Assembly: GCF_033708015.1 (NCBI RefSeq)
Contig: NZ_CP137920.1
Coordinates: 682,001 to 746,000 of the forward strand
Source: Proteus vulgaris
GTDB lineage: Bacteria; Pseudomonadota; Gammaproteobacteria; Enterobacterales; Enterobacteriaceae
DNA length: 64,000 bases
Direction of reading: 5' to 3'
Each line of letters starts with the position of its first letter. Positions within the stretch are counted from its first letter, which is position 1. The notes under the pieces are model-generated. The model searched no databases. It saw only the letters and a list, made by a program, of their open reading frames with translations, and was not told the origin of the DNA. Shown piece by piece: positions 28,261 to 39,215 of the stretch. The position numbers and the translations under genes are program-made.

Positions 28261-29037
28261 ATGCGCTTTATGAAGCTATTACCTGCTGCTTTTGCTTTAG
28301 TGCTAGCAGGATGTGCAACACAAGCACCTGAAATTACAGAACCATTAAAACCTCAAGCTAAATTAGTTGAAGGTGTATCTTGTATTTTACCCGATGCACC
28401 AACAGCACCTTACGACTATATCGCTTCTAATGATCGCTATGGTCAAAACAGCACAGCATCAACAGATTACTTTAAGTTAGCGATTAACTACTCACCCGCT
28501 TTTTGTGATTATAAAAGTAATAACATTAAGCGTTTAAATAACGACAATGAAAAAGATCGTGCAAAACGTGAGTACGATAAATTTGAAATCCAGTGTTTCT
28601 CCGATAACAAATTTGGCTGGATTGTTCATGGGCTGTGGGCTGAAACCTGTGATGGTAAATCATGGGAAGAGTGTCGTGATTGGAAAGACATACGCAAGCA
28701 TCCTCGTTTATGTAAAGGTGATTTACCTCCTTTAGAATACTCTGCTATCAAACCTTATCTGTGTGATTCTCCTGGTATCGATCTACTACAAGGCGAATGG
28801 GAAAAACATGGCGTATGTGCATTTGATACACCAGATGCATTTTTTGGTAAACAGAAAGAGTTGTATGAAGCGTTAGTATTACCAGAAGGCCGTCCTTCAA
28901 ACAGTGCATTGATTAAGTTCTTAAAAGAACACAATCCATCACTGAAGGATAAAGAAATTCAAATTAATCGAGATGAATTCTATATCTGTTATAGCAAAGA
29001 TTTCGAAGTTATTGATTGTCCGAAACGTGAATTTTGA
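28261..29037 (+). CDS. rna: RNase T2-family ribonuclease (RNase I-like) lipoprotein
   Basis: The two active-site blocks of the RNase T2 family are intact: CAS I WIVHGLWAE (H123) and CAS II GEWEKHGVCA (E181, H183). This is the family of E. coli RNase I, which cuts RNA without base specificity to 2',3'-cyclic nucleotides. Length (258 aa) fits. Unlike E. coli RNase I, which has a cleavable signal, this precursor has a lipobox (VLAGC, C18) followed by Ala, predicting an outer-membrane lipoprotein. Eight or more further cysteines suggest disulfides in the periplasm or outside. It sits between cpdB and a second nucleotidase gene, 19 bp before the latter. Confidence 0.88.
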   Translation: MRFMKLLPAAFALVLAGCATQAPEITEPLKPQAKLVEGVSCILPDAPTAPYDYIASNDRYGQNSTASTDYFKLAINYSPAFCDYKSNNIKRLNNDNEKDRAKREYDKFEIQCFSDNKFGWIVHGLWAETCDGKSWEECRDWKDIRKHPRLCKGDLPPLEYSAIKPYLCDSPGIDLLQGEWEKHGVCAFDTPDAFFGKQKELYEALVLPEGRPSNSALIKFLKEHNPSLKDKEIQINRDEFYICYSKDFEVIDCPKREF

Positions 29038-29056
29038 TCTTAGGGATAAATTTTAA

Positions 29057-30679
29057 ATGAACCATAAATATAAACTCGTTGCACTGGCAGTAAGCTCCGT
29101 CTTATTAGCGGGTTGTGCAAAGAACTACGACGAAGCTAATGTTGTTGATGTGCGTGTTATCGCAATGAACGACTTCCATGGTGCACTGAAAGCGCCAGGT
29201 CCTAACAAACCTGGTGGCATTGAGCACATGGCAACATTAATCAAAGAAATGAAGAAAGATAACCCGAACAACATCGTTGTTGCTGCGGGTGATATGGTGG
29301 GTGCAAGCCCTCTGTTATCTTCAATGTTCCATGATGAGCCTTCTATCGAAGCATTATCATTGGCTGGCTTAGAAGCAACGTCTGTGGGTAACCACGAATT
29401 TGATAAAGGTATGGGCGAGTTACTGCGTAAGCAAAACGGTGGCTGCCATCCAGTAACAGGTTGCCAAGGTCCAACTGAATTTAAAGGTGCTGATTTCCAA
29501 TACTTATCAGCAAACGTAACTGTTAATGAAACAGGTAAAACGTTATTCCCTGAATATGTTATCAAAGAATTTAACGGTATCCCTGTTGCCTTTATCGGTG
29601 TCACTCTAGAAGGTACTGCCGCAATCGTCACCCCTAAAGGGACTGAAGGGCTAAGTTTCCATAACGAAGCAAAAACGATCAATGCATTAGTGCCTCAGTT
29701 AAAAGCTCAGGGTGTTCAAGCGATTGGTGTCTTAATCCACGAAGGTGCAGCACAGCGTCGTGATGGTGGTCCAGTAAATATCAACGCATGTAATGGTATT
29801 ACAGGTAAAGTACTGGGTGTGGTTGATCAATTAGATCCCGCGATTGACTTCGTTGTGACAGGTCACACTCACCAAGCTTACAACTGTAAGATTAACGGAC
29901 GTTCTGTGACATCAGCACAATCAAACGGTGCAATGTTAACGCGTATCGACCTGAAATTAGACAAAACCACAAAAGACGTTGTTGATGTAGAAGCACGTAA
30001 TATTTGGGTTGATAACCGCAAATATGAAAAAGATCCTGCAGTCACTAAACTGTTAGAAGCTTACGAAAAAATCGCTACCCCATTAGCTAACCGTATTATC
30101 GGTAAGTTAGAAGGTAATTTAACTAAGCAAACGAATGACGCGGGTGAATCTGCACTGGGTCAAGTGATTGCTGATGCGCATTTATACACTGCAAAACCAA
30201 AAGATATGGGTGGTGCACAAATCGCATTTATGAACAGCGGTGGTATTCGTGCTGATATGACTGGCGGTGATGTTTCTTATAACGCAATCTACACTGTACA
30301 GCCATTCTCTAACGTACTATTAACGCAAACATTAACGGGTGAGCAAATCAAACGCCTGTTAGAACAACAATGGGATCGTTCACGTCCACAAGTGTTAGCG
30401 GTTTCAGGCAACTTCCAGTACACATGGGATAGCAAAGCCTCTAATGGTAACCGTGTTATTGTTGAATCAATGAAAATTGACGGTAAACCAGTAGATATGA
30501 AAGCAACTTACCGTGTTGTGGCTAACGAATACTTAGCAACAGGTGGTAGCAACTTCTCTGTGCTGAAAGAAGGTAAAGATCCTGTTTACAGCGTGCCAGA
30601 TGTTGATGCTGTTGTGAAATACTTTGCTGAGCAGTCTCCAATTGCTCAACCAAAAGCAAACAACATCACACGTAAATAA
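29057..30679 (+). CDS. 5'-nucleotidase/UDP-sugar hydrolase-family lipoprotein
   Basis: The 540-aa metallophosphatase has the same two-domain design as UshA. The N-terminal metal site shows AMNDFHGAL, AGDMVGASPLL, GNHEFDKG and VTGHTHQAYN. The C-terminal substrate domain shows NSGGIRADMTGG and TYRVVANEYLATGG. The N-terminus has a lipobox (VLLAGC, C20, then Ala), so the protein is predicted to be tethered to the outer membrane rather than free in the periplasm like E. coli UshA. It probably dephosphorylates 5'-nucleotides to nucleosides. It follows the RNase gene by 19 bp and is probably co-transcribed; a strong terminator follows. The name ushA is avoided because the lipoprotein form may be a paralogue. 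Confidence 0.9.
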   Translation: MNHKYKLVALAVSSVLLAGCAKNYDEANVVDVRVIAMNDFHGALKAPGPNKPGGIEHMATLIKEMKKDNPNNIVVAAGDMVGASPLLSSMFHDEPSIEALSLAGLEATSVGNHEFDKGMGELLRKQNGGCHPVTGCQGPTEFKGADFQYLSANVTVNETGKTLFPEYVIKEFNGIPVAFIGVTLEGTAAIVTPKGTEGLSFHNEAKTINALVPQLKAQGVQAIGVLIHEGAAQRRDGGPVNINACNGITGKVLGVVDQLDPAIDFVVTGHTHQAYNCKINGRSVTSAQSNGAMLTRIDLKLDKTTKDVVDVEARNIWVDNRKYEKDPAVTKLLEAYEKIATPLANRIIGKLEGNLTKQTNDAGESALGQVIADAHLYTAKPKDMGGAQIAFMNSGGIRADMTGGDVSYNAIYTVQPFSNVLLTQTLTGEQIKRLLEQQWDRSRPQVLAVSGNFQYTWDSKASNGNRVIVESMKIDGKPVDMKATYRVVANEYLATGGSNFSVLKEGKDPVYSVPDVDAVVKYFAEQSPIAQPKANNITRK

Positions 30680-30705
30680 CCTATTTTCATACGCCTTGTG
30701 AAAAT

Positions 30706-30733
30706 CGCACCGCTTATTTCAGTAAGCGGTGCG
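30706..30733 (+). terminator. Strong hairpin after the nucleotidase gene
   Basis: CGCACCGCTTA / TAAGCGGTGCG is an 11-bp perfect GC-rich stem with a 6-nt loop, 26 bp past the stop. Confidence 0.7.
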
Positions 30734-30747
30734 TAACTAAATAAAGA

Positions 30748-30817
30748 GAGCAAAGTGTTGAACACAAAGGGTCCATCCCTACCTTTGTATTCATTACGCA
30801 CTTTGCTCTTTTTTTAT
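30748..30817 (+). terminator. Second, nested terminator
   Basis: GAGCAAAGTG / CACTTTGCTC (10 bp) encloses a smaller ACAAAGG / CCTTTGT hairpin and is followed by a run of T. Two terminators in series strongly insulate this locus. Confidence 0.75.
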
Positions 30818-30839
30818 GTTTTTTTATTCGCAAATGTAG

Positions 30840-31119
30840 GGGAATAGACATAAGAGTCAAAGCCTTTATAAGGCATCATTTGTGGTGTATTGCTTCTTTA
30901 AGCGACAAAAGATTGCGTTTTGTCGTGATGATAAAGATCTAAACTTATCACGTTTTAATTTTATAAGGTGATAACTGCCGTGAGGCTGGAAGTGTAAGTC
31001 ATGGCTATTCATGGCTATCTCATGAAAATTTCTATGATGCTCAGAAACAACAGTGAAGACCGATCTGAAACGCATTAAAGCATAAAAGCGTGGTGGCATT
31101 AGGCAACCACGCTTGTTTT
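30840..31119 (+). ncRNA. Gene-free interval with hairpins and a terminator (weak ncRNA candidate)
   Basis: The interval holds a hairpin CGACAAAA/TTTTGTCG (30903-30925), a longer CGTGAT/ATCACG pairing next to it, and ends in AAGCGTGGT/ACCACGCTT (31086-31114) followed by GTTTTG. A good promoter is not evident, so this may be only tail sequence. A 93-codon minus-strand frame across it reads through the terminator hairpins and is not accepted. Confidence 0.2.
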
Positions 31120-31130
31120 GTAGGCATGTA

Positions 31131-31161
31131 ATAAAAAAAAAGCCCACAGAGGCTTGTGGGC
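31131..31161 (-). terminator. Terminator for the nitroreductase gene
   Basis: On the minus strand GCCCACA / TGTGGGC (31161-31142) is followed by a run of about ten T. It lies about 75 bp past the stop codon of the nitroreductase gene. Confidence 0.75.
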
Positions 31162-31234
31162 AATGGAATGAAAGTAAAGAAAAAGAGGGTATTACTTATT
31201 GCTAGGGTCTTTTGTCAGATGTCTGTTCTAACAC

Positions 31235-31834
31235 TTATTTGAAGATTTTAAAGCGTGCATCATCTTCCATATAATTCTTCTCACCAGCCTCTTGTTCAAT
31301 TGAACCAAAGACCATTTGCGCTCTTAATTTCCATGTTTTTGGCAGATCCCAAGTTGCATGAACTTCGTCATCAATAATTGGGTTGTAGTGTTGTAATGAA
31401 GCACCTACGTTTTCTGCTGCTAAGGCTGTCCAAACAGAAAGTTGTGCCATACCACTTGCTTGCTCTGACCATACAGGGAAGTTCTCAGCGTACAGTGGGA
31501 ATTGCTCTTGAAGACCTTTTACGATATCGGTGTCTTCGAAATACAGAATTGAACCAGCACCTGCGGCGAAACTATCAATTTTAGCTTCAGTGGCGCTAAA
31601 CGCTTCTGCAGGGACTAATTTTTTCAGTGTGTTTTTAACGATATCCCACAGTTTTTGATGTTGTTCACCAAACAGAACAACAACACGAGATGTTTGTGAG
31701 TTAAATGCTGTTGGGCTTTCTTTAACCGCTTCTTTGATAACCGCAGTGACTCTGTCTTCGCTAATAGGAAGTTGATTACCTAAATGATAAATTGTTCTAC
31801 GTTTTTTCATTAAATCAGTAAATGCGTTAGACAT
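31235..31834 (-). CDS. Nitroreductase-family FMN oxidoreductase
   Basis: This 199-aa protein belongs to the small nitroreductase-like group (KKRRTIYHLG start, SPTAFNSQTSRVVVLFGEQH, WTALAAENVGASLQHYNP). These FMN enzymes use NAD(P)H to reduce nitro compounds or quinones, or serve unknown redox roles; the natural substrate is not known. AAGGAGA precedes the ATG at good spacing. It is a single gene with its own terminator, divergent from nothing nearby and upstream of sbcC on the same strand (158 bp gap). Confidence 0.8.
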   Translation of the reverse strand: MSNAFTDLMKKRRTIYHLGNQLPISEDRVTAVIKEAVKESPTAFNSQTSRVVVLFGEQHQKLWDIVKNTLKKLVPAEAFSATEAKIDSFAAGAGSILYFEDTDIVKGLQEQFPLYAENFPVWSEQASGMAQLSVWTALAAENVGASLQHYNPIIDDEVHATWDLPKTWKLRAQMVFGSIEQEAGEKNYMEDDARFKIFK

Positions 31835-31992
31835 GATTGTCTCCTTGATAAATTTGAGCGCTTAAAGCGTGTCTTAGCTTGAGCTAATCTATGGACATAC
31901 TATAGGGCTTAGTCGTGATTTATTGATATATAAAAAATTTAATCAGTTACGTCAAAATATTCGACCTAGTTTTTAACTGTTTGATTTATAAT

Positions 31993-34900
31993 TTATTTAT
32001 CTGAACATCTAAACTCGGGAGCGAGTTGGCTAATACCTAATCCTCCCGCCTTCTTCACTTTAATTTGTACAGGAATGCGCTCTTTCATAGCTTCTACGTG
32101 ACTAATTACGCCAATAATTTTGCCGGATGCATTTAGGCTATCGAGAGCATCTAATGCAATATCTAGAGTATCAGGATCTAATGTGCCGAAGCCTTCATCT
32201 AGAAATAGTGATTCGATTTGAGTTTTGTTACTGACTAAATCCGACAGCGCTAAGGCGAGAGATAAGCTAACTAAGAAACTTTCGCCACCTGATAGCGTGC
32301 GAGTATCTCGCAACGCATCGGCTTGCCACGTGTCGGCAATTTGTAGTTCAAGGCTTGCGGGTGTTTTGCGTTGCAAGAAATAACGTCCATGAAGTTTTTC
32401 TAAACGAAGGTTAGCTAAATAAATGAGATGATCAAGTGTTAATCCTTGAGCAAAACGGCTGAATTTATCGCCTGATGCTGATCCGACTAATTCGTTTAAG
32501 TAGCTCCAATCATCGAATTGAGATTGTTGTTTGGTAATATGGATCAATAGATCCTGTTGCTCTTTACGTTTTTCCTCATCAATACGCAGTTGCTCTTGAA
32601 TACGAAACTTCGTTTCTTGTACTTGAGTCATTTGTGTTTCTAACTGCAATAACTGGGCGGTAATTTGTTCAAAATTTTGTTGTGTTACCAATATCGGTTG
32701 TTGTGACAAGTGCTGTTGATAGTTATTTACTTGAGTGTCTAAACGTGTTTTCTCTTGCAATAGCTTATCAAGCCGTTGTTTTTGCTGCTCTTGTAAACGA
32801 TTTCTTTCCTCAACGGATAACAGCGACGCCAGAAATGCCTTTTCATCAGCAAAAGGGCTATTTTTTAATTTATTTTGATATTGTTCAAGAATGGTTTGTG
32901 AGTGGACATTAAGCCGTTGTTGTGATTTTTCGTTTTCCTGATATTGACCAATTAGCTGATTTAAACGTATTTCGAGTCGATTTTTTTCTTCGCTATATTG
33001 CTCGATTTGTTTTTGTAACCATTGGCTCTGTTTATCCAACTCATTACGTGCATCTTCAGTAGTTTGTGTCCCGAATAAAGCTTGGCGTTGTGCGTTTAGC
33101 TGTTCTTGTTGCTGATTTAATTGTTTTAAATGAACTAAAACAGCATCAAGTTCTTTTTGAGATTCAGATAAATAGCGTTTTCTCTCTTCCAGCGTTAATA
33201 ACAATTCACGAATTGTTTGTTGTAATTCAGAATGTGTTTTTAAGGTTAATTGATATTGTTGGTTCTCTTTTTTACGCGCAATAAGCCATTGAATTTTGTC
33301 TTCAAATTCCTGTAATTCATAACCTTGCTGTTTGACAAGAGATTGAAGCTCCTGCGCTAACTGGGTTTGTTGTTGAAGATATTGCGCTGTTTGCTGTTGT
33401 TTATTGGAAACCTCTCTCTGTTGTTGAGCAAATTCATTTTGTTGATGAAACATCGCTTGTTGTTGTTGATTAAATTGCTCTTTGCTATCAGATAACCGTT
33501 TGTATTCTTGTTGAATTTGGGCTTCTAATTGTTGATAACTAATCTGTTTTTGTGCCAGTAAATTATCTTCTTTTTCAAGTTCTGAATCTAATTGAGTTAG
33601 ATCTGTTTCTTCTCTATCAACATCGGGTAATGCGTAAGTTTGAGCTAAAACTCGCCATTGCTGTTTTAATGACGCAATATCTTGTGTGAGCTGCTCAAGT
33701 TCAAGACTTAGTTTTTCATTTTGAGCTTGATAGTTAGCGCACTGTGTTTTTTGTTCCACTAACTCTATTGTTAATACATGAACTTGTTGCGTTAAAATAT
33801 CTAATCGTGTTTTGGTTTCGTCGGGCTTAATTTCTTTGTATTTTTCAACATAAGGATGTTCAGTTGAACCACATACAGGGCATGGGGTGTCTTTAACTAA
33901 ACGCAGTCTTTCTTCTTCGTATTCTGCTAATTTGCGTATTAAAAGATAATTATCATTTAAGTCTTTGAGATGCTGTTCTTTCTCTTTTAAAACGATGCCA
34001 TTTTTACTGATGTTTTCAGTTAGCATGACTATTTTTTGCTGATTGTCTGACTGTGTTTTTTGGTATTGATGTTTCGTTTTTATAGCATGCTGTAATTGAG
34101 CCTGTAATCCCATGAGTTTTGCGAGAGCATTTCTTTGCTGAGAAATTTGTTGCAAACGATGAGGGATATCTGCAATGGCATCTGTTTTCTTTTGTTGCTC
34201 AATTTGCGTTTGTAATTGACTTAATTGTTCCTGTTGCAACTTAAGCGTGTGCTGTTGTTTTTCTAGTGTATGTGTTGTTTTCTCAAGAGAACGTTTAAGA
34301 AACTGTTCTTTTTCTTGTTCTACTTTTTCGCTTTTCTGGCTAATTAAATATTTTTCTGTAATTTCATCATATTGCTCAAAATAACGTTGCCATAAAGGTA
34401 AATTTTCAGCAAGTTGAGCATGGGCTGTATGCTGAGTTAAATAGTCATTTAATTCATTGAATTGCGTTTGTGAGCTCGCTAATTGGGTTTCTGTTAACTG
34501 TATTTTTTCTAGATATTCTGACTTTGTTTTCTCTAGCGTATTTTTTTGCTGTGTTTTTACTGAAATATCCTGTTGTAGCAAGATTAACTGATTATCTAAT
34601 GGTGTTACTTTTTCACGAATAAGCTGTAATATTTGTTGTTTTTTCTCATTGTGTTGTTTAAATGTATTACGAGCCTCGACGAGATGCTGATTAATCGGTT
34701 GGCTCTGTTGTTCAATCCGTTGTTTTTCTTCTTTTAGTGTTGAGCATTGTGACTCAATATAGGCTTGTTCTTTTAATAGACGGTTTTTTTCATCATAAAT
34801 TGGACGGATTTTTTCTGCGGGTTCGCTATTTTCAAGACGTTGAATCTCAGGTTTAGCTGCAACTAATGCTGCTTGTGCTAAGTTAACCTCAGTTTGTGCT

Positions 34901-35694
34901 AATGCTTTGTTTTTACTAAGTTCAGTTTCTTTTTCTTGCCACTGTTGTGCTGCTTGATATTCCTGTTGTTGTTTTTGTAATTGGCGCTCTTTGGCAAAAA
35001 GCTCAGTTTGTTCAGTTAATAAAGCTTGGCGAGCATTTTCATCTAATAACGCCATCATTTCGGCTTGCTGTTTTAACGTTTTTAATGCTTGTTCTTCTTC
35101 ACGCCAATGTTTAAAGATAGATTGGGAAATATGGCGATAAATATCTGTGCCAGTCAGTTCTTCGAGTAATTCAGCGCGAGATTTATCATCCGCATTTAAA
35201 AAAGCCGCAAATTGCCCTTGAGAAAGTAACATTGATTTAGTGAAACGATCAAAATCAAGACCCGTGATATTAATGATCATCTCTTTCACTTGGCTTATCT
35301 TGCTCGCCAATATTTTGTCTTCGCCACCTATGGTATTGAGTTTAACCAGTTCTGCTTGTGGTGCTTGAAGATTACCATCCTCTTTATAATTAGCACGACG
35401 TTGTTCCCAAAATGCACGATAAGCCACACCTTTGACTTCAAATTCAACTTCAGCCAAACATTCTGCTGTATGGCGTGTCATTAACTCATTTTGTGATTGT
35501 GTGACTTTATCGAGTCGTGGCGTTCGATGATAAAGCGCTAAACTTATCGCATCTAACAGGGTGGTTTTTCCCGCCCCCGTAGGGCCTGTAATCGCAAATA
35601 ATCCGTTGCTAATAAAAGGTTCTTGGTTGAAGTTAATTTTCCATTCACCTTTTAAGGAATTAATATTTTTAAATCGCAGACTTAAGATTTTCAT
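31993..35694 (-). CDS. sbcC: Exonuclease SbcCD, ATPase subunit
   Basis: SbcC is the SMC/Rad50-type ATPase that with SbcD opens DNA hairpins and trims double-strand ends. Walker A is GPTGAGKT (37-44). The zinc-hook CPVC (C605, C608) lies mid-way between two very long glutamine-rich coiled coils. The ABC signature LSGGESF and Walker [12 protein letters not shown] are near the C-terminus. At 1233 aa it exceeds E. coli SbcC (1048), the extra length lying in the coiled coils. It overlaps sbcD by one base (TAATG). Confidence 0.96.
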   Translation of the reverse strand: MKILSLRFKNINSLKGEWKINFNQEPFISNGLFAITGPTGAGKTTLLDAISLALYHRTPRLDKVTQSQNELMTRHTAECLAEVEFEVKGVAYRAFWEQRRANYKEDGNLQAPQAELVKLNTIGGEDKILASKISQVKEMIINITGLDFDRFTKSMLLSQGQFAAFLNADDKSRAELLEELTGTDIYRHISQSIFKHWREEEQALKTLKQQAEMMALLDENARQALLTEQTELFAKERQLQKQQQEYQAAQQWQEKETELSKNKALAQTEVNLAQAALVAAKPEIQRLENSEPAEKIRPIYDEKNRLLKEQAYIESQCSTLKEEKQRIEQQSQPINQHLVEARNTFKQHNEKKQQILQLIREKVTPLDNQLILLQQDISVKTQQKNTLEKTKSEYLEKIQLTETQLASSQTQFNELNDYLTQHTAHAQLAENLPLWQRYFEQYDEITEKYLISQKSEKVEQEKEQFLKRSLEKTTHTLEKQQHTLKLQQEQLSQLQTQIEQQKKTDAIADIPHRLQQISQQRNALAKLMGLQAQLQHAIKTKHQYQKTQSDNQQKIVMLTENISKNGIVLKEKEQHLKDLNDNYLLIRKLAEYEEERLRLVKDTPCPVCGSTEHPYVEKYKEIKPDETKTRLDILTQQVHVLTIELVEQKTQCANYQAQNEKLSLELEQLTQDIASLKQQWRVLAQTYALPDVDREETDLTQLDSELEKEDNLLAQKQISYQQLEAQIQQEYKRLSDSKEQFNQQQQAMFHQQNEFAQQQREVSNKQQQTAQYLQQQTQLAQELQSLVKQQGYELQEFEDKIQWLIARKKENQQYQLTLKTHSELQQTIRELLLTLEERKRYLSESQKELDAVLVHLKQLNQQQEQLNAQRQALFGTQTTEDARNELDKQSQWLQKQIEQYSEEKNRLEIRLNQLIGQYQENEKSQQRLNVHSQTILEQYQNKLKNSPFADEKAFLASLLSVEERNRLQEQQKQRLDKLLQEKTRLDTQVNNYQQHLSQQPILVTQQNFEQITAQLLQLETQMTQVQETKFRIQEQLRIDEEKRKEQQDLLIHITKQQSQFDDWSYLNELVGSASGDKFSRFAQGLTLDHLIYLANLRLEKLHGRYFLQRKTPASLELQIADTWQADALRDTRTLSGGESFLVSLSLALALSDLVSNKTQIESLFLDEGFGTLDPDTLDIALDALDSLNASGKIIGVISHVEAMKERIPVQIKVKKAGGLGISQLAPEFRCSDK

Positions 35695-36923
35695 TATGCT
35701 TCGTTATCCTCTTGTTCTGCCATTTCAACGGCTTGCTTAAACAATGTTGTTAAGCGTGTTTTTATCTCTTCTGAATCAAACTCATGCTGTTCTAAGCGCC
35801 TTTCAAAAACATCATAAACGGTTAACTCAGTCAGTGTTTCGTTTTCATTTTGAGTGAATGCTTGGCGTTGTTTTCTGGCTCTTCTTAATAAGATCACATC
35901 AAAAAGCGGATCGTGAGTGAGCTCTTGAATACGAGTTTGTATGTCACTGAGATAATCTTGGGTTGAGACTTCGATATCTAACCAAATTGTGGTCTCTATT
36001 TCACCGTATTGTTTTTTTAAGTCCTCAAGTTGTATTGCTATCTCTTTTAATGAACCACGAATAGTGCGTAGTAACTGAAGCTCAGGAATAGGTAAAAGTG
36101 TGAGGTTAGTGAGTTTGTCTTGCTCAAAATCGATAAGACAGACGCTTTTCTGTTGTCCGCTCTCATCAAAACTTAAAGGAATAGGGGAGCCACTATAACG
36201 AATATGACCTGATTTATTCACCACTTGAGGGCGATGAATATGACCAAGAGCAATATAGTCAAATTCAGGAAATAGGGTTGCAGAAAAAGCCTCTAAAGTC
36301 CCAATATAAATTTCACGTACTGAATCGGTGACGCTTGCACCGATAGTCGTGAGATGACCTGTTGCAATAATGGGGATATTTGCATTCAATTTTTTACGTA
36401 AATCAAGAGCAACTTGATATTGAGCTTGGTAATAATCAGCAATGGCTTCTTTTAGAGCGTTTTGTTTTTCAGCCCCAGATTGTCCACTTTTGCTGCTGAT
36501 CATATCTCTGGGGCGTAGATAAGGGATAGTACAAAGCAGTGCTCCCGGAGTGTTATCTTTTTGAGGAAGAATGAGCGGGGCTTGTGGTGTTTCAGTATCA
36601 ACATTAGCAATAACGGTTGTATTTAAACACGCCAATAGTGATTTTGATTCATTGAGTGTTGCCACCGAGTCGTGATTACCACCAAGAATAACGAGCTGAC
36701 ATTGTGTGTCTCGAATAGCAACCACAAAACGGTTATAAAGTTCTCTGGCATAACTTGGAGGGGAGCCAGTATCAAAAATATCGCCTGCAACAATCAGTGC
36801 ATCGACTTGATAATGTTTAATTTGTGCTAACAACCAATCAAGAAACTGTTGATGTTCTTTAGCGCGAGTCTTAGTAAAAAAATATTGCCCTAAATGCCAA
36901 TCTGATGTGTGAATAATCCGCAT
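35694..36923 (-). CDS. sbcD: Exonuclease SbcCD, nuclease subunit
   Basis: SbcD is the Mre11-type Mn-dependent nuclease partner of SbcC. The phosphoesterase motifs are present: TSDWHLGQ (D8, H10), VAGDIFD, GGNHDS, ATGHLT and LGHIHRPQ. It has 409 aa (E. coli 400). It is the first gene of sbcDC, divergent from phoB with about 220 bp between, as in E. coli. Confidence 0.96.
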   Translation of the reverse strand: MRIIHTSDWHLGQYFFTKTRAKEHQQFLDWLLAQIKHYQVDALIVAGDIFDTGSPPSYARELYNRFVVAIRDTQCQLVILGGNHDSVATLNESKSLLACLNTTVIANVDTETPQAPLILPQKDNTPGALLCTIPYLRPRDMISSKSGQSGAEKQNALKEAIADYYQAQYQVALDLRKKLNANIPIIATGHLTTIGASVTDSVREIYIGTLEAFSATLFPEFDYIALGHIHRPQVVNKSGHIRYSGSPIPLSFDESGQQKSVCLIDFEQDKLTNLTLLPIPELQLLRTIRGSLKEIAIQLEDLKKQYGEIETTIWLDIEVSTQDYLSDIQTRIQELTHDPLFDVILLRRARKQRQAFTQNENETLTELTVYDVFERRLEQHEFDSEEIKTRLTTLFKQAVEMAEQEDNEA

Positions 36924-37072
36924 TACTATCCCTCTTTTTTATCTGTTGGAGAGTATAACGCACCTTACTTTTTTAGTGAAAACTCAACAATAAGCCTTCT
37001 TTTTGAGTGACATTTCACCAAAAAACGACTTATTTGCCTTAACAACAGGGATCTATTTCAGTAATGTTAAGG

Positions 37073-37091
37073 TTAGTCATAAATCTGTCAT
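37073..37091 (+). promoter_or_regulatory. Pho box upstream of phoB
   Basis: TTAGTCATAAATCTGTCAT contains two 11-bp-spaced PhoB repeats (consensus CTGTCATAAATCTGTCA), and a third partial repeat AAAACTGCATCA follows. It lies about 55 bp before phoB, predicting autoregulation under phosphate limitation. The divergent sbcDC promoter may share it. Confidence 0.85.
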
Positions 37092-37144
37092 AAAACTGCA
37101 TCATAATCATTTTGACCCTCTATATACATTACACAGGATAGAGT

Positions 37145-37834
37145 ATGGCAAGGCGTATTCTTGTTGTTGAAGATGAAACCGCAATTCGAGAGATGATCTG
37201 TTTTGTTTTGGAACAAAATGGTTTTCAACCTATTGAAGCAGAAGACTATGATTCTGCATTGAGCTTTCTTATTGATCCTTACCCTGATCTGGTTTTATTA
37301 GATTGGATGATCCCTGGGGGATCTGGTTTGCAGGTAATAAAGCAGATGAAACGGGAAAGTAACACCCGTGATATCCCAATTATTATGCTAACTGCGAAAG
37401 GGGAAGAAGAAGATAAAGTTCAAGGGTTAGAAACGGGTGCTGATGATTATGTTATCAAACCCTTTTCACCTAAAGAGCTTGTTGCTCGTGTGAAGGCAAT
37501 TTTACGGCGTTTATCACCAATGTCAGCGGAAGATATCATAGAGTTCAATGGATTAGGACTTGATCCTGTTTCTCATCGGGTGACGAGTCAAGATAAACCG
37601 ATTGAGATGGGCCCTACCGAATTTAAACTCCTGCACTTTTTTATGACACATCCTGAACGCGTATACAGCAGAGAACAGCTGTTAAACTATGTTTGGGGAA
37701 CGAATGTTTATGTCGAAGACCGTACTGTTGATGTGCATATTCGTCGTTTACGTAAGGCCATTGAAGAAGATGGTCATGACAGAATGATACAGACAGTACG
37801 CGGAACGGGATATCGTTTCTCTGCCCGTTTCTAA
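37145..37834 (+). CDS. phoB: Phosphate-regulon response regulator PhoB
   Basis: The 229-aa OmpR/PhoB-type regulator has a receiver domain with acidic pocket E9/D10-type residues (VVEDE), the phospho-acceptor D53 (LLDWMIPG) and the lysine in VIKPFSP. The C-terminal winged helix (about 130-229) ends in the DNA-recognition region [14 protein letters not shown]. It is paired with phoR 23 bp downstream. Confidence 0.97.
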   Translation: MARRILVVEDETAIREMICFVLEQNGFQPIEAEDYDSALSFLIDPYPDLVLLDWMIPGGSGLQVIKQMKRESNTRDIPIIMLTAKGEEEDKVQGLETGADDYVIKPFSPKELVARVKAILRRLSPMSAEDIIEFNGLGLDPVSHRVTSQDKPIEMGPTEFKLLHFFMTHPERVYSREQLLNYVWGTNVYVEDRTVDVHIRRLRKAIEEDGHDRMIQTVRGTGYRFSARF

Positions 37835-37857
37835 GTCAATATGGGAGTAATCGTCAG

Positions 37858-39156
37858 GTGTTAGAACGACTATCGTGGAAAGCCCTCGTTTGGGGGCTAT
37901 GTCTATTTTGTTTGCCTGCCTTTATATTATCGCTTTTTATCGGGCATCTTCCTTGGTTGCTGGTGGCATCGCTTCTCAGTGCCCTTGTGTGGCATGCTTA
38001 TAATTTGCTGAAATTATCTAAATGGTTATGGTTAGATCGCTCGATATTGCCCCCTGAAGGTAGGGGAGGATGGGAGCCTATTTTTTATGGTATTCGACAA
38101 ACTCAGCAACGTAATCGTAAGCGACGTAGAGAATTAGGTGATTTAATTAAACGTTTTAGAAGTGGGGCTGAAAGTCTACCCGATGCTGTTGTGATGATGA
38201 CAAATGAAGGGAATATTTTTTGGTGTAATAGCCTTGCTCAACATCTATTAGGTTTTCGTTGGCCTGAAGATAACGGGCAAACTATTTTTAACTTATTACG
38301 TTATCCTGATTTTTTACACTATTTTACTGCGGGTGATTTTAGTCGCCCCTTAACCATTTCACTCAATAATGGCTCTATTGTTGAGTTCCGTGTGATGCCA
38401 TATAGCGAAGACCAGCGTTTGATGGTAGCTCGTGATGTGACAGAAAAAAATAAACTAGAAAACTCGCGACGTGATTTTTTTGCTAATGTGAGTCATGAGT
38501 TAAGAACACCGTTAACCGTTATTCAAGGTTATCTTGAAATGATGGAAGAAAAGAGTGTAGAAAAACCCGCTGAGCATAAAGCGATAGTCACGATGCAAGA
38601 GCAAGCTAAACGTATGGATACGCTTGTGCAGCAGCTCTTACAGCTTTCTCGTATTGAATCTGCCCCCCATATTGATTTAAACAAGATTGTTGATATTCCT
38701 GCTATTTTGGCTTTATTACAACAAGAAGCTAACTCACTCAGTCAAGGTCAACATCAGATTATTTTTGATGTTGATGAACAGTGGGCTGTTCGTGGTAATG
38801 AAGAGCAACTGCGTAGTGCGGTTTCTAATTTAGTGTATAACGCTATTAATCACACTGACGAAGGTTCAACCATAAATGTCAGTTGGAAGAAAATTCCTCA
38901 AGGTATGTTATTTAGTGTTTCAGATAATGGGGCGGGGATCAGCGCTGAACACTTAACGCGTTTAACCGAACGTTTTTATCGCGTTGATAAAGCTCGCTCT
39001 CGTCATTCTGGTGGAACTGGGTTAGGTTTGGCTATTGTGAAAAAATCATTGCTTCATCATCACTCTCAATTGAATATTGAAAGTAAAGTCGGTGTTGGGA
39101 GTACGTTCTCTTTTATCCTTCCTCAAACCCTGCTTACCGCTAAAAAAACACACTAG
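37858..39156 (+). CDS. phoR: Phosphate-regulon sensor histidine kinase PhoR
   Basis: The 432-aa kinase (E. coli 431) starts at GTG. Two N-terminal membrane segments (about 9-48) are followed by a PAS domain (about 105-195). The HisKA motif with H213 ([11 protein letters not shown]) and the HATPase domain ([26 protein letters not shown]) complete it. There is no large periplasmic domain; PhoR senses phosphate through the Pst/PhoU complex. Confidence 0.97.
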   Translation: MLERLSWKALVWGLCLFCLPAFILSLFIGHLPWLLVASLLSALVWHAYNLLKLSKWLWLDRSILPPEGRGGWEPIFYGIRQTQQRNRKRRRELGDLIKRFRSGAESLPDAVVMMTNEGNIFWCNSLAQHLLGFRWPEDNGQTIFNLLRYPDFLHYFTAGDFSRPLTISLNNGSIVEFRVMPYSEDQRLMVARDVTEKNKLENSRRDFFANVSHELRTPLTVIQGYLEMMEEKSVEKPAEHKAIVTMQEQAKRMDTLVQQLLQLSRIESAPHIDLNKIVDIPAILALLQQEANSLSQGQHQIIFDVDEQWAVRGNEEQLRSAVSNLVYNAINHTDEGSTINVSWKKIPQGMLFSVSDNGAGISAEHLTRLTERFYRVDKARSRHSGGTGLGLAIVKKSLLHHHSQLNIESKVGVGSTFSFILPQTLLTAKKTH

Positions 39157-39173
39157 CAGTATGCTTTTTAAAG

Positions 39174-39215
39174 GCCTTTATCACTTGAATTCAATTTGTG
39201 ATAAAGGCTTTTTTG
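39174..39215 (+). terminator. Terminator after phoR
   Basis: GCCTTTATCAC / GTGATAAAGGC is an 11-bp stem with a 13-nt loop followed by seven T. The remaining interval to brnQ (to 39628) is AT-rich and shows only an imperfect ATATCAT/ATGATAT inverted repeat near 39337-39359. Confidence 0.85.

Noticed and set aside
30866..31147. 93-codon minus-strand frame after the nucleotidase gene
   Set aside because: It begins inside the nitroreductase terminator and reads through a second hairpin; no ribosome site or recognisable domain.
31993..35694. Glutamine-rich repeats in sbcC, considered as a separate adhesin or mobile element
   Set aside because: They are continuous with Walker, zinc-hook and signature motifs of SbcC and form its coiled coils.
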